In this document: one piece after another, positions 7,942 through 14,316 of the stretch
Position numbering within the stretch: the first letter of the stretch is position 1
How the letters are laid out: each line of letters opens with the position of its first letter
Assembly: GCF_004168205.1 (NCBI RefSeq)
Contig: NZ_RCYB01000033.1
Span: 1 to 25,169 of the forward strand
Length of the DNA: 25,169 nucleotides
Direction of reading: 5' to 3'
Origin: Catenibacterium sp. co_0103
Lineage (GTDB): Bacteria; Bacillota_I; Bacilli_A; Erysipelotrichales; Coprobacillaceae
Position numbers and translations under genes: made by a program
The notes under the pieces: model-generated
The model's database searches: none
What the model saw: the letters and a program-made list of their open reading frames with translations, nothing else
Told to the model about the DNA's origin: nothing

Positions 7942-8492
7942 GTGAAATCACAAAACATGCATTAGAAGATTCTTTAAAGGTATTACTCTTAAGAAAACCT
8001 TTTAATAAGATTACGATTGGTGATCTCACAAAGGAATGTGGTATTAACCGTATGACATTCTATTATCACTTTACTGATATGCATCATTTACTTTCCTGGA
8101 TCATCTTGGAGGAAATACATCAATTACTATTAAATACAAATATCTACCCTGAAGGATTTATTTGTCTTCTCTATAAGATGAAAGAAGACAAGATCTATAT
8201 TATGAATGTATATCATTCATTACACCAAGAAGAGTTTCAAAGCTATTTATCCCCGATGATTCAAGGACTACTTAAAATGAAGATAGAGGAAGAAGCCCAA
8301 GACATATCTATCAAAGAGTCAGATAAAGAATTTATTGCTCGTTTCTATTCTTATTGTATTGTTGGATTATTGATAGACTGGTTGAATGATGACATGAGAG
8401 AAGATCCTGAAAGATTATTAGATAAGATGGATGAAATCATGCATGGATGTATCAAAAGAGCTCTTAAAAGATTTGAAATTCATCAAAATTAA
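7938..8492 (+). CDS. TetR-family regulator (DhaS-like), co-transcribed with the MATE gene
   Basis: A 184-residue TetR-type regulator. The helix-turn-helix at about residues 25-46 reads ITIGDLTKECGINRMTFYYHF, with the conserved T-x-Y-x-H-F ending. The C-terminal region (ARFYSYCIVGLLIDWLNDDMREDPERLLDKM) resembles the TetR C-terminal domain found in DhaS-type regulators of Firmicutes. The gene overlaps the MATE gene by 4 bp and is translationally coupled to it, so it is most likely the local repressor of the efflux operon; its ligand would then be a MATE substrate or an inducer. A hairpin terminator follows within 60 bases. It could also act on the oleate hydratase gene directly downstream, but that gene has its own leader and no shared palindrome was found. 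Confidence 0.88.
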   Translation: MSEITKHALEDSLKVLLLRKPFNKITIGDLTKECGINRMTFYYHFTDMHHLLSWIILEEIHQLLLNTNIYPEGFICLLYKMKEDKIYIMNVYHSLHQEEFQSYLSPMIQGLLKMKIEEEAQDISIKESDKEFIARFYSYCIVGLLIDWLNDDMREDPERLLDKMDEIMHGCIKRALKRFEIHQN

Positions 8493-8524
8493 TAGTTTGA
8501 TTAAAATTTTTACACTTAATTGGT

Positions 8525-8553
8525 CATGATAAGATATTTATCATGGCTTTTTG
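8525..8553 (+). terminator. Terminator after the MATE-TetR operon
   Basis: CATGATAA-gatat-TTATCATG (8-bp perfect stem) followed by GCTTTTTG. It separates the efflux operon from the oleate hydratase gene, whose promoter must lie in the 60 bases that follow (a TAAAAT-like -10 near 8573 is possible). Confidence 0.75.
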
Positions 8554-8616
8554 TTTGTTTAAATAAAAGTGATAAAATATGATTTATACCAGAGTCATAT
8601 CAAGGAGGTAACTATT

Positions 8617-10410
8617 ATGTATTATTCATCAGGAACTTACGAAGCATTTGCACACCCAGAAAAACCAGAAGGTGTTGAAAAGAAATCAGCTTATATTATT
8701 GGAACAGGTTTGGCAGGTTTAACTGCTGCCTTCTATCTTGTAAGAGATGGACAGATGCCTGGCAATCATATTCATTTATTAGAAAAGCTAGAACTTGCAG
8801 GTGGAAGCTGTGATGGTCATAAAGATGTTCATAAAGGCTTCTATATGCGTGGAGGACGTGAAATGGATAACCACTTTGAAATCATGTGGGATGTATTCCG
8901 TGATGTACCTTCTATTGAAACACCTAACGTATCTGTATTAGATGAATACTATTGGCTTAATAAGCATGACCCTAACTACTCTTTATGTCGTGCAACAGTC
9001 AATAAGGGCGAAGATGCGCATACTGATAAGCTATTTAAATTAGATAAAGATAGCGCAATGGCATTGTCCCAGCTCTTTATTACACCAGAAGTTAATCTAG
9101 AAGATAAGAAAATTTCAGATGTATTACCAGAATCATTCTGGGAGACTAATTTCTGGCTATATTGGCAGACTATGTTCGCCTTCCAGAAATGGTCTAGTGC
9201 GTTAGAAATGAAGCGTTATTTATGTCGTTATGTGCATCATATTGATGGTTTACCAGACTTCAGTGCTTTAAGATTTACTAAGTATAATCAGTATGAAAGT
9301 ATGATCTTACCTTTAATTGAATATCTAAAGAAGCATGATGTAGATGTTCAGTTTGGTATGGATGTCAAGAATGTCGTTATTGAGGATGTAGATGGTAAGA
9401 AAACAGCTAAAGAACTTATTTATGTAAAAGATAATAAAGAACAGTCTGTTCCTTTAACTGCAGATGATTTAGTCTTTATTACTAATGGATGTTGTACTGA
9501 TACATCAAGTTATGGTGATCAGACTCATGCACCTGATTTATCTCATATTGTGAATGGTCAGGGTGAATCATGGGATTTGTGGAAGAATATTGCGAAACAA
9601 GCTAAACATGACGAATATGGACATCCCGATGTATTCTGTAGTGATACAGAAGCAACTAACTGGATGAGTGCCACTGTAGAAACATCTAATGAAGATATTA
9701 TTCAGCATATTATGAATATCTGTAAACGTGATCCTCGTGCTGGTAAAGTGACTACTGGTGGTATAGTGACTGTTAAGGATAGTGTAAATAATTGGTTCCT
9801 ATCTTGGACTATTAACCGTCAGCCACAGTTTAGATCTCAGAATAAAGATACAGTACTTGTATGGCTCTATGCTCTTCATACTGATACAGAAGGTAACTAT
9901 ATCAAGAAAGCTATGAGAGATTGTACAGGTGAAGAAATCTGTCAGGAATGGCTTTACCATATTGGTATGGATGAAAGCAAGATCAAAGACTATTCAGAAA
10001 ATGCATGTAATACAACAACATGCTTCATGCCTTATATCAATGCCTTCTTCCAGCCTAGAAAGAATGTAGACCGTCCTAAAGTTGTACCAGAAGGTGCAGT
10101 GAACTTCGCATTTATTGGACAGTTCGCAGAAACACCAAGAGATACTATCTTTACGACTGAATATTCTATGCGTACAGGTATGGAAAGTGTCTATACATTA
10201 CTGAATGTCGATCGTGGTGTACCTGAAGTATGGGGTTCTCAATATGATATCAGAGAATTATTAAGAGCCGCTTATTATGCAGTAGATAAGAAGAAGATTA
10301 GTGAGTTACCATTAAACTTCAAGGAAAAGATGCTTTTAAAGACTGTATTAAAGAATGTAAAAGGTACAGATCTAGAACTCTTATTAAGAGAGACAGGACT
10401 TATAGATTAG
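8617..10410 (+). CDS. ohyA: Oleate hydratase (myosin-cross-reactive antigen family)
   Basis: FAD-dependent fatty acid double-bond hydratase that converts oleate to 10-hydroxystearate (EC 4.2.1.53). It acts in the cytoplasm or at the membrane face and is linked to detoxifying host or dietary unsaturated fatty acids. The 597-residue length is standard. The N-terminus MYYSSGTYEAFAHPEKPEG is typical, the dinucleotide fold is GTGLAG at 29-34, and RDGQMPGNHIHLLEKLELAGGSCDG follows. The FAD-loop motif RGGREM falls at 78-83, so the Glu matches the catalytic E82 of characterised enzymes. MDNHFEIMWD and SWTINRQPQF further on are also family hallmarks, and the C-terminus is helical and lysine-rich, where family members bind membranes. 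The start at 8617 has AAGGAGG at the ideal distance; an earlier in-frame start at 8569 has none. It is monocistronic with a strong terminator. Confidence 0.96.
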   Translation: MYYSSGTYEAFAHPEKPEGVEKKSAYIIGTGLAGLTAAFYLVRDGQMPGNHIHLLEKLELAGGSCDGHKDVHKGFYMRGGREMDNHFEIMWDVFRDVPSIETPNVSVLDEYYWLNKHDPNYSLCRATVNKGEDAHTDKLFKLDKDSAMALSQLFITPEVNLEDKKISDVLPESFWETNFWLYWQTMFAFQKWSSALEMKRYLCRYVHHIDGLPDFSALRFTKYNQYESMILPLIEYLKKHDVDVQFGMDVKNVVIEDVDGKKTAKELIYVKDNKEQSVPLTADDLVFITNGCCTDTSSYGDQTHAPDLSHIVNGQGESWDLWKNIAKQAKHDEYGHPDVFCSDTEATNWMSATVETSNEDIIQHIMNICKRDPRAGKVTTGGIVTVKDSVNNWFLSWTINRQPQFRSQNKDTVLVWLYALHTDTEGNYIKKAMRDCTGEEICQEWLYHIGMDESKIKDYSENACNTTTCFMPYINAFFQPRKNVDRPKVVPEGAVNFAFIGQFAETPRDTIFTTEYSMRTGMESVYTLLNVDRGVPEVWGSQYDIRELLRAAYYAVDKKKISELPLNFKEKMLLKTVLKNVKGTDLELLLRETGLID

Positions 10411-10453
10411 GGTCTATAACAGGTGAACAACTCATTACAGTTTCATAAAAAGC

Positions 10454-10481
10454 AAAGAGCGGACCGACGTCCGCTCTTTTG
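10454..10481 (+). terminator. Strong terminator of oleate hydratase gene
   Basis: AAAGAGCGGAC-cgac-GTCCGCTCTTT, an 11-bp GC-rich perfect stem ending in TTTT. It lies about 45 bases after the stop. Confidence 0.92.
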
Positions 10482-10664
10482 TGGTATATTTAGTTTGCAA
10501 TGATACACCAACAAGATTATAAGGTATATCAGACATATGCACTACTAGATTTTCATATTTCTTTTGAATTTCTAAAGTGAAAAGTTAAATTCCACTTTAA
10601 TGAATGCATAAAGTGTAGTTTATAGCATGGACATCCATTCCAATTATTATTACTATAATCATAG
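10482..10664. other. Non-coding stretch with short AAAGTG/CACTTT repeats
   Basis: No gene supported. The only structure noticed is three alternating copies of AAAGTG or CACTTT (10574, 10592 and 10610 regions), of which CACTTTA-atgaatgca-TAAAGTG forms a 7-bp hairpin. Confidence 0.4.
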
Positions 10665-10769
10665 GTAACTCTCCTTATTTGTTTGCGGTAATCCCACAAT
10701 ACTATGAATTTTTTGTTTCTACTCAAAATATAATGGTAAATCCACGATTGAACAATTAAGGAGAGTTAC
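10665..10769. repeat. 105-bp element bounded by 19-bp inverted repeats
   Basis: The left arm GTAACTCTCCTTATTTGTT (10665-10683) and the right arm, whose reverse complement is GTAACTCTCCTTAATTGTT (10751-10769), match at 18 of 19 positions. The 67 bases between them have no gene. The right arm is followed by seven T. It could be a miniature inverted-repeat element, or a large hairpin acting as terminator. No target duplication was seen at its edges. It sits directly before an IS1182-type transposase remnant. Confidence 0.55.
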
Positions 10770-10799
10770 TTTTTTTGTTTTCTCGTCATTTTATATTAT

Positions 10800-11117
10800 C
10801 TAATAAATCGTCACTGTGATGGTTGTCCCTCCAGAATTGGAAGATACATAAACGACTGCAAGGAACTTGATGAATTTCATAAGGAAGCAAGAAAAAATAT
10901 TACATGAGAAAGAGGTAAAAAACTCGTGTACAAGAGAGATAACAAAGCAAAAGAAACATTCGGTGATTTCAAAGAGAGTTACGGTCATGACAGACTCTAC
11001 AGAAGAGGACATGACAATGTTCAGGTGGAGATGGATCTTGTTGCAATGGGGCATAATATCAGGAAATACCACAAACTGAAGATGAAACAAAAACGAAGAG
11101 ATCAAGAAGATGTTTAG
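10800..11117 (+). pseudogene. IS1182-family transposase, 3' remnant with internal stop
   Basis: A decayed C-terminal third of an IS1182-type DDE transposase. One continuous frame reads the Cys motif RHCDGCPSR (10809-10835), then NDCKELDEFHKEARKNIT, an in-frame TGA at 10905-10907, then ERGKKLVYKRDNKAKETFGD and FKESYGHDRLYRRGHDNVQVE, and finally MDLVAMGHNIRKYHKL. The family pattern is a CxxCP motif, a region ending in SE.GK, and a terminal block (FG.IK...GFRRF..RG...V..E..L...A.NI.K.H) that carries the last catalytic Glu; all are recognisable here. Everything upstream of the Cys motif is missing, so it cannot transpose. The element's right end may be near AAGTGCGTCTAAAA at about 11166-11179. 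Confidence 0.75.
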
Positions 11118-11182
11118 ATTATTTATCAGATGATATTTTTTAAAGAAATAGAAAGGTTCTTTTTAAGTGCGTCTAAAATATG

Positions 11183-11240
11183 AAAAAGAGCTGTAACGCC
11201 CAAGGTAGTAGTAAATACTATCTATTCGTTACAGCCCCCC
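11183..11240 (-). terminator. Terminator of the 11244-11684 gene
   Basis: On the minus strand GCTGTAACG (11235-11227) pairs with CGTTACAGC (11198-11190) around a 28-base loop, followed by TCTTTTTC. The loop can itself partly pair (TAGTA/TACTA). The stem sequence matches the terminator at 22636-22669. Confidence 0.65.
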
Positions 11241-11243
11241 CTT

Positions 11244-11684
11244 TTAAAAAGGATAGAATGGATTGGGACTTTCTGGATCATTATAAATAGCACAGTCCAT
11301 CTGCCATATATCCATAGAATCTTTAATCAAAGAACATAAATCATAACAGTCTTCTTTATCTACTTTTCCATAGTCAACCATAGATTTATAAAATTTCTTA
11401 ATACTTGCCGCAGTTGATTTAATATTACCAGGCGTAGACCATAAACATTTACGGATATAGAAATTTCCTAAATAATCATCAAGCATATTAAGCCCTTCTT
11501 CCATAGGATAAGCATCCGTATATAGTAAAAATTCATTAATATAGAATTCTACATTGGAAAGATGACGGCTAATAGTTTTATCTTTTAAACCTGATTGAAT
11601 AAGATCGTCTTTAAAAAGATCTAAAAGAAGATAGTTTCTTTCTTTGATTTTTTTGCATTCTTCAAGATATTGATCGTAGTCCAT
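11244..11684 (-). CDS. Stand-alone integrase-like core-binding (SAM-like) domain protein
   Basis: A 146-residue protein resembling only the N-terminal core-binding domain of tyrosine recombinases: a long basic/acidic helix (YLEECKKIKERNYLLLDLFKDDL), SGLKDKTISRHLSNVEFYINEFLLY (the 'KTIxxHLxNVxFYxN' helix of phage-integrase SAM-like domains), a DDYLGNFYIRKCLWSTPGNIKSTAASIKKFYKSMVDYG block, and an acidic tail ending PESPNPFYPF. The recombinase catalytic domain (R..HxxR..Y) is absent and nothing downstream could supply it. The start at 11684 is chosen because GAGAGGAAG lies 8 bases upstream; earlier in-frame starts lack this. It has its own promoter region and terminator. It could be a DNA-binding protein in its own right or a decayed recombinase; the clean ends favour the former. 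The function is unknown. Confidence 0.7.
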   Translation of the reverse strand: MDYDQYLEECKKIKERNYLLLDLFKDDLIQSGLKDKTISRHLSNVEFYINEFLLYTDAYPMEEGLNMLDDYLGNFYIRKCLWSTPGNIKSTAASIKKFYKSMVDYGKVDKEDCYDLCSLIKDSMDIWQMDCAIYNDPESPNPFYPF

Positions 11685-11785
11685 AATACAGCTTCCTCTC
11701 TTCATGATATAAATATCATACAATATTTATATTCACGTTACAATTTAAAAATTTGAATACCCATAAACCACAGGTATGCTATAAA

Positions 11786-11941
11786 AAACGTTTTTAATCA
11801 GATCCTTTTAACACGCCGTTAGCAATAATTCCCCCACATTATAGGAGGTGGGATGAATTGCGGTAAACACAGTGTTTTATTTTGCTCTTAAGAGATACAG
11901 GTTTAATAAACTAACAAGCTAGTTATCCAGCTTGTTTTTTT
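11786..11941 (+). ncRNA. Candidate structured small RNA with own promoter and terminator
   Basis: A TTGAAT-16 bp-TATGCT promoter-like pair ends near 11780. The predicted transcript then folds GCAAT-(aat)-TCCC...GGGA-(tga)-ATTGC around a CCCAC/GTGGG hairpin (11822-11861), flanked by possible CCG/CGG and AACAC/GTGTT pairs, includes the palindrome CTCTTAAGAG (11885-11894), and ends in a clear terminator. No protein is encoded. Alternatives are a solo IS200/IS605-type terminal hairpin or a decayed transposon RNA, since the GTGGGATGAAT type of hairpin is reminiscent of such ends. I do not recognise 6S, SRP, RNase P or a T-box. Confidence 0.35.
11913..11941 (+). terminator. Plus-strand terminator with no upstream gene
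   Basis: AACAAGCT-agttatcc-AGCTTGTT, an 8-bp perfect stem followed by a T-run to 11941. The nearest plus-strand gene is more than 800 bases upstream and decayed, so this terminator implies a transcript starting locally. Confidence 0.75.
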
Positions 11942-11950
11942 ATATGGTGC

Positions 11951-11993
11951 TATACAAAAAAGACGTTTCGCATTGAAACGTCCTTCTTGTATA
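11951..11993 (-). terminator. Long terminator hairpin downstream of the peptidase S51 gene
   Basis: On the minus strand the stem runs from TATACAAGAAGGACGTTTC, loop AATGC, to GAAACGTCTTTTTTGTATA: 19 pairs with two G-U. The inner GGACGTTTC/GAAACGTCT part followed by six T acts as the intrinsic terminator. It is about 105 bases after the stop of the gene at 12098. Confidence 0.75.
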
Positions 11994-12097
11994 CAATTAT
12001 GTTTTAAGGGGAGAGTTAAAAACAATTTTCTTTTGCTCTTGTGTATTAAGATATTTTTTAAGGGAGTTTCTTAATACATTTATAATATAACCCCTCT

Positions 12098-12820
12098 TTA
12101 TGAATCCAATGTGAACATACAATCTTTTTCTTGTATAAGTGATTGTTTTCCTTTTTCTATTTTATAAGATAGTCCATGAATCACTTCTTTGCCTTCATGA
12201 ATATGGATAAAGCTTCCATCTACTAACACAATAAATGTTCTTTTGGCACTATCAGGATAGGCAATATCTTTGAATATATGTACACCATCTAAACAATCAT
12301 CATGTATTTCATTATAGTGCGGAATGATCATTGTTTGAGTGAGTTCTAACCCCGGAAGATATCTTTGATACTTCTTATCCAAATATTCTCCTGGGAGTTC
12401 AGGCATGGCGTATACAGTCTTTGCACAGTTCATAGAACCTGCACTGACGCCTACTATCACACCTTCATACTCCTTCAAATACTTCTTTAAGTGGATTTCT
12501 CTAAAGAACTTGTTTTGAGTAGGCACATGTCCTCCTCCAAGTATGATAAGATCTGATTCTTTCACTAGTTCTTCTGTCTTCTCTTTGTTTCGATCATCCA
12601 GAATAGTAAATGTATCCACCAAGAAATGACTATTCATCAAGGCTTTCTTTTGGTAGTTTCCCCATTCATCATTATGTGGCGTATCAATTGGATCAGATGG
12701 TATATAAAGACAACGAATATGACGAGGAAGAACATCAAAAAGAAGAGAACGGAAACCATTCTCTTCATTAATATATTGACCATTTAATGTTAAGTTTGAG
12801 CTTGTCAGAAATAAATGCAT
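12098..12820 (-). CDS. Peptidase S51 (dipeptidase E / cyanophycinase-like) family protein
   Basis: A 240-residue cytoplasmic hydrolase of the peptidase S51 family, whose members cleave Asp-X dipeptides or related acidic peptides with a Ser nucleophile. The core signature is present: LIILGGGHVP (about 91-100), an oxyanion/turn motif, and the nucleophile elbow GVSAGSMN with S126, followed by a His candidate in IIPHYNEIHDD near 165-175. The segment RCLYIPSDPIDTPHNDEW resembles Firmicutes members of unknown substrate, not E. coli PepE itself. The start at 12820 (MHLFLTSS, the usual N-terminal strand) has GAGAGG upstream; longer in-frame starts do not. It is transcribed alone, downstream of the luxS terminator. 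The Asp-dipeptide role is inferred from the family only. Confidence 0.85.
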   Translation of the reverse strand: MHLFLTSSNLTLNGQYINEENGFRSLLFDVLPRHIRCLYIPSDPIDTPHNDEWGNYQKKALMNSHFLVDTFTILDDRNKEKTEELVKESDLIILGGGHVPTQNKFFREIHLKKYLKEYEGVIVGVSAGSMNCAKTVYAMPELPGEYLDKKYQRYLPGLELTQTMIIPHYNEIHDDCLDGVHIFKDIAYPDSAKRTFIVLVDGSFIHIHEGKEVIHGLSYKIEKGKQSLIQEKDCMFTLDS

Positions 12821-12885
12821 AATAATACCTCTCTTTACTAGTATACATACAAGTAAGTAATTAATCAATATATGTACGTACAGGC

Positions 12886-12906
12886 AAAAAGACTTCCATG
12901 GAAGTC
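12886..12906 (-). terminator. luxS terminator directly after the stop codon
   Basis: On the minus strand GACTTCC-at-GGAAGTC followed by five T. The stem starts on the base next to the luxS stop. Confidence 0.85.
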
Positions 12907-13386
12907 TTAGTCTGGATATACTAAATGTTCTTCTGTAATATTTTTAAGAGTGTTATCTAAAAATCTTTTCGCAACAATCTTAGTAAGAGGTAAGTTCATA
13001 TCTAAATAGTTACCACAATCTCTTGCCGCAGCACCTGGAACATCACCTTCAAATTCAGCCATGAAAGTAAACATTTCAGTCACTAATCCTACAACATCCT
13101 TAGATTCTAAATCTCCTGCAAGAATCATATAGAATCCTGTACGACATCCCATAGGCCCAAAGTAAATAACTTTTTCAGCCCATTCCTTATGATTTCTTAA
13201 GAAAGTGGCACCTAAATGTTCCATTGTATGGATTTCAGCTGTATTAATAACAGGTTCTCTGTTAGGTGCTGTCATACGTATATCAAAAGTAGTAATGACT
13301 TCTTCTCCTACCTTATCTTTTCTAGATACATAAATACCTGGTAATAAAGTTAAATGATTCACTGTAAAGCTTGCGATTTTGTTCAT
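12907..13386 (-). CDS. luxS: S-ribosylhomocysteine lyase, autoinducer-2 synthase
   Basis: Cytoplasmic iron/zinc enzyme that splits S-ribosylhomocysteine into homocysteine and the AI-2 precursor DPD (EC 4.4.1.21), part of the activated methyl cycle. The 159-residue length is typical. Metal ligands are visible as H53 and H57 in HTMEH with the catalytic E56, and C124 in ARDCGNYLD. The catalytic Cys is C81 in GPMGCRTGFY. The start at 13386 (MNKIASFTVNHLTLLPGIYVS) matches the family N-terminus; AAAGGA lies about 12 bases upstream. An upstream in-frame start would add a charged tail not seen in the family. No pfs/mtnN is adjacent, but a MetE-type methyltransferase lies 10 kb away in the same window. 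It lies downstream of the exonuclease and small-gene pair but has room for its own promoter. Confidence 0.97.
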   Translation of the reverse strand: MNKIASFTVNHLTLLPGIYVSRKDKVGEEVITTFDIRMTAPNREPVINTAEIHTMEHLGATFLRNHKEWAEKVIYFGPMGCRTGFYMILAGDLESKDVVGLVTEMFTFMAEFEGDVPGAAARDCGNYLDMNLPLTKIVAKRFLDNTLKNITEEHLVYPD

Positions 13387-13454
13387 GTTAGTTCTTTTCC
13401 TTTCTATCTCCAATTAGTTCATATAACAATTATATACAATATTAACAGTTGAAG

Positions 13455-13631
13455 TCACTTTTTCAAGCCTTTTAATCTCAATATATCAATTCTCTTATCA
13501 CGTGCAATTCTTGCTTCAGAAATACTCATTGTAGGTTGTCCACTTAATCTTTCTTCTTCCACTTCCAATACACTTCTACGCAAATCTAATAATTGTTTAT
13601 TTCTTTCTAATTCATCTTCTTCAACAAACAT
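13455..13631 (-). CDS. 58-residue antitoxin-like small protein
   Basis: A short gene with start ATG 13631, ribosome-binding site AAAGGATG upstream and only 16 bases after the exonuclease stop, so it is probably in that operon. The protein is highly charged and helical: MFVEEDELERNKQLLDLRRS at the N-terminus, then VEEERLSGQPTMSISEARIA, ending KRIDILRLKGLKK. The segment with a helix, ERLSG, a short linker and SISEARI resembles the C-terminal, toxin-binding half of Phd/RelB-like antitoxins and small stand-alone relatives in Firmicutes. There is no toxin gene next to it, so either it is an orphan or the resemblance is superficial. Codon use and the ribosome-binding site argue it is a real gene. 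The function is not known. Confidence 0.6.
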   Translation of the reverse strand: MFVEEDELERNKQLLDLRRSVLEVEEERLSGQPTMSISEARIARDKRIDILRLKGLKK

Positions 13632-13647
13632 CTTATGATCATCCTTT

Positions 13648-14283
13648 CTATTTCTTATTCTTTCTTTTCTTACGATAATTCTCTATTGTCCCAAAGTTAT
13701 TGAAGATATCTTCCATCATCATTTCATATACAATATGCGTAATTTCACAATCATTCACTGCACGATGTGCATGAGAATAATCAATATGATAATGATCTGC
13801 AAGATCCTTGAGTCTATAGCGTTTCAAATCTTCATGTAAAAGTTTTCTTGCAATCTTCAATGTATCAATATAATCATTTTGAAAAAGGACTCCATAATCT
13901 CTTAGAAGTGCATCATAGATGAAACGAATATCAAAACGGACATTATGACCTATGATCATATCATCCCCTATGAACTTAATATACTCTTTAAGGACATCTT
14001 TTTCCCCTCTTGCATCATGTAACATACGATTAGAAATGCCTGTGAGATTCTCGATAAAATCACTTATATAGATAGTTTTATCCTTATCTAGTAAGTCTAC
14101 AGGTAATTGATCTCTTAACGGGTTAATGAGTTCACTAAAGCGTGCCACCTCTTTGTGATTGACATACTTAATAGCTGCGACTTCTATCAGTCTTTCTGTT
14201 TCAGGACTAAGTCCTGTAGTCTCTACATCTACTACAATATAAGTATCAGGATATTCTATTTTACTTTTCCCTATTTCTCTCAT
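13648..14283 (-). CDS. DEDDh 3'-5' exonuclease, DNA polymerase III epsilon-like
   Basis: A 211-residue DnaQ-superfamily exonuclease without polymerase or helicase domains. The three Exo motifs and acidic residues are visible: D19 and E21 in IVVDVETTG (ExoI), D118 in IIGHNVRFDIRF (ExoII), and H173 and D178 in HAHRAVNDCE (ExoIII, DEDDh type). A basic tail (YRKKRKNKK) follows. Free-standing proteins of this kind degrade single-stranded DNA or RNA in repair or turnover; the exact role here is unknown. The start at 14283 is set by GGAGG-tttt-ATG; a longer in-frame reading overlaps the pckA end and lacks a site. That ribosome-binding site lies against the T-run of the pckA terminator, so expression from pckA read-through may be low. 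It is followed at 16 bases by the small antitoxin-like gene. Confidence 0.88.
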   Translation of the reverse strand: MREIGKSKIEYPDTYIVVDVETTGLSPETERLIEVAAIKYVNHKEVARFSELINPLRDQLPVDLLDKDKTIYISDFIENLTGISNRMLHDARGEKDVLKEYIKFIGDDMIIGHNVRFDIRFIYDALLRDYGVLFQNDYIDTLKIARKLLHEDLKRYRLKDLADHYHIDYSHAHRAVNDCEITHIVYEMMMEDIFNNFGTIENYRKKRKNKK

Positions 14284-14287
14284 AAAA

Positions 14288-14316
14288 CCTCCAAAAAAGC
14301 CACATAAGTGGCTTTT
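14288..14316 (-). terminator. pckA terminator next to the exonuclease ribosome-binding site
   Basis: On the minus strand AAAAGCCAC-ttat-GTGGCTTTTTT, directly after the TAA of pckA. Its T-run abuts the GGAGG of the next gene, so termination and initiation signals share the same 31 bases. Confidence 0.8.

Larger units (their letters stand above)
11685..12097. other. Gene-free 413-bp interval with a candidate structured RNA
   Basis: No open frame beyond trivial length. It contains a plus-strand promoter-hairpin-terminator arrangement (11764-11941), a long minus-strand hairpin (11951-11993) and the tail of the peptidase transcript with a 9-bp inverted repeat (GTATTAAGA/TCTTAATAC, about 12042-12078). 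A 12-codon frame (ATG 11853, after GGAGG) is present in the RNA candidate but its spacing is tight and I do not call it a gene. Confidence 0.5.

Noticed and set aside
8493..8616. Shared operator making the DhaS-like TetR a regulator of oleate hydratase
   Set aside because: The only palindrome there is the terminator hairpin; no repeated motif is shared with the MATE promoter.
10800..11105. Minus-strand open frame across the transposase remnant
   Set aside because: The plus-strand frame carries recognisable IS1182-type motifs; the antisense frame has none.
11853..11891. 12-codon frame after GGAGG inside the RNA candidate
   Set aside because: Spacing between GGAGG and ATG is too short and the Shine-Dalgarno bases are part of the hairpin.
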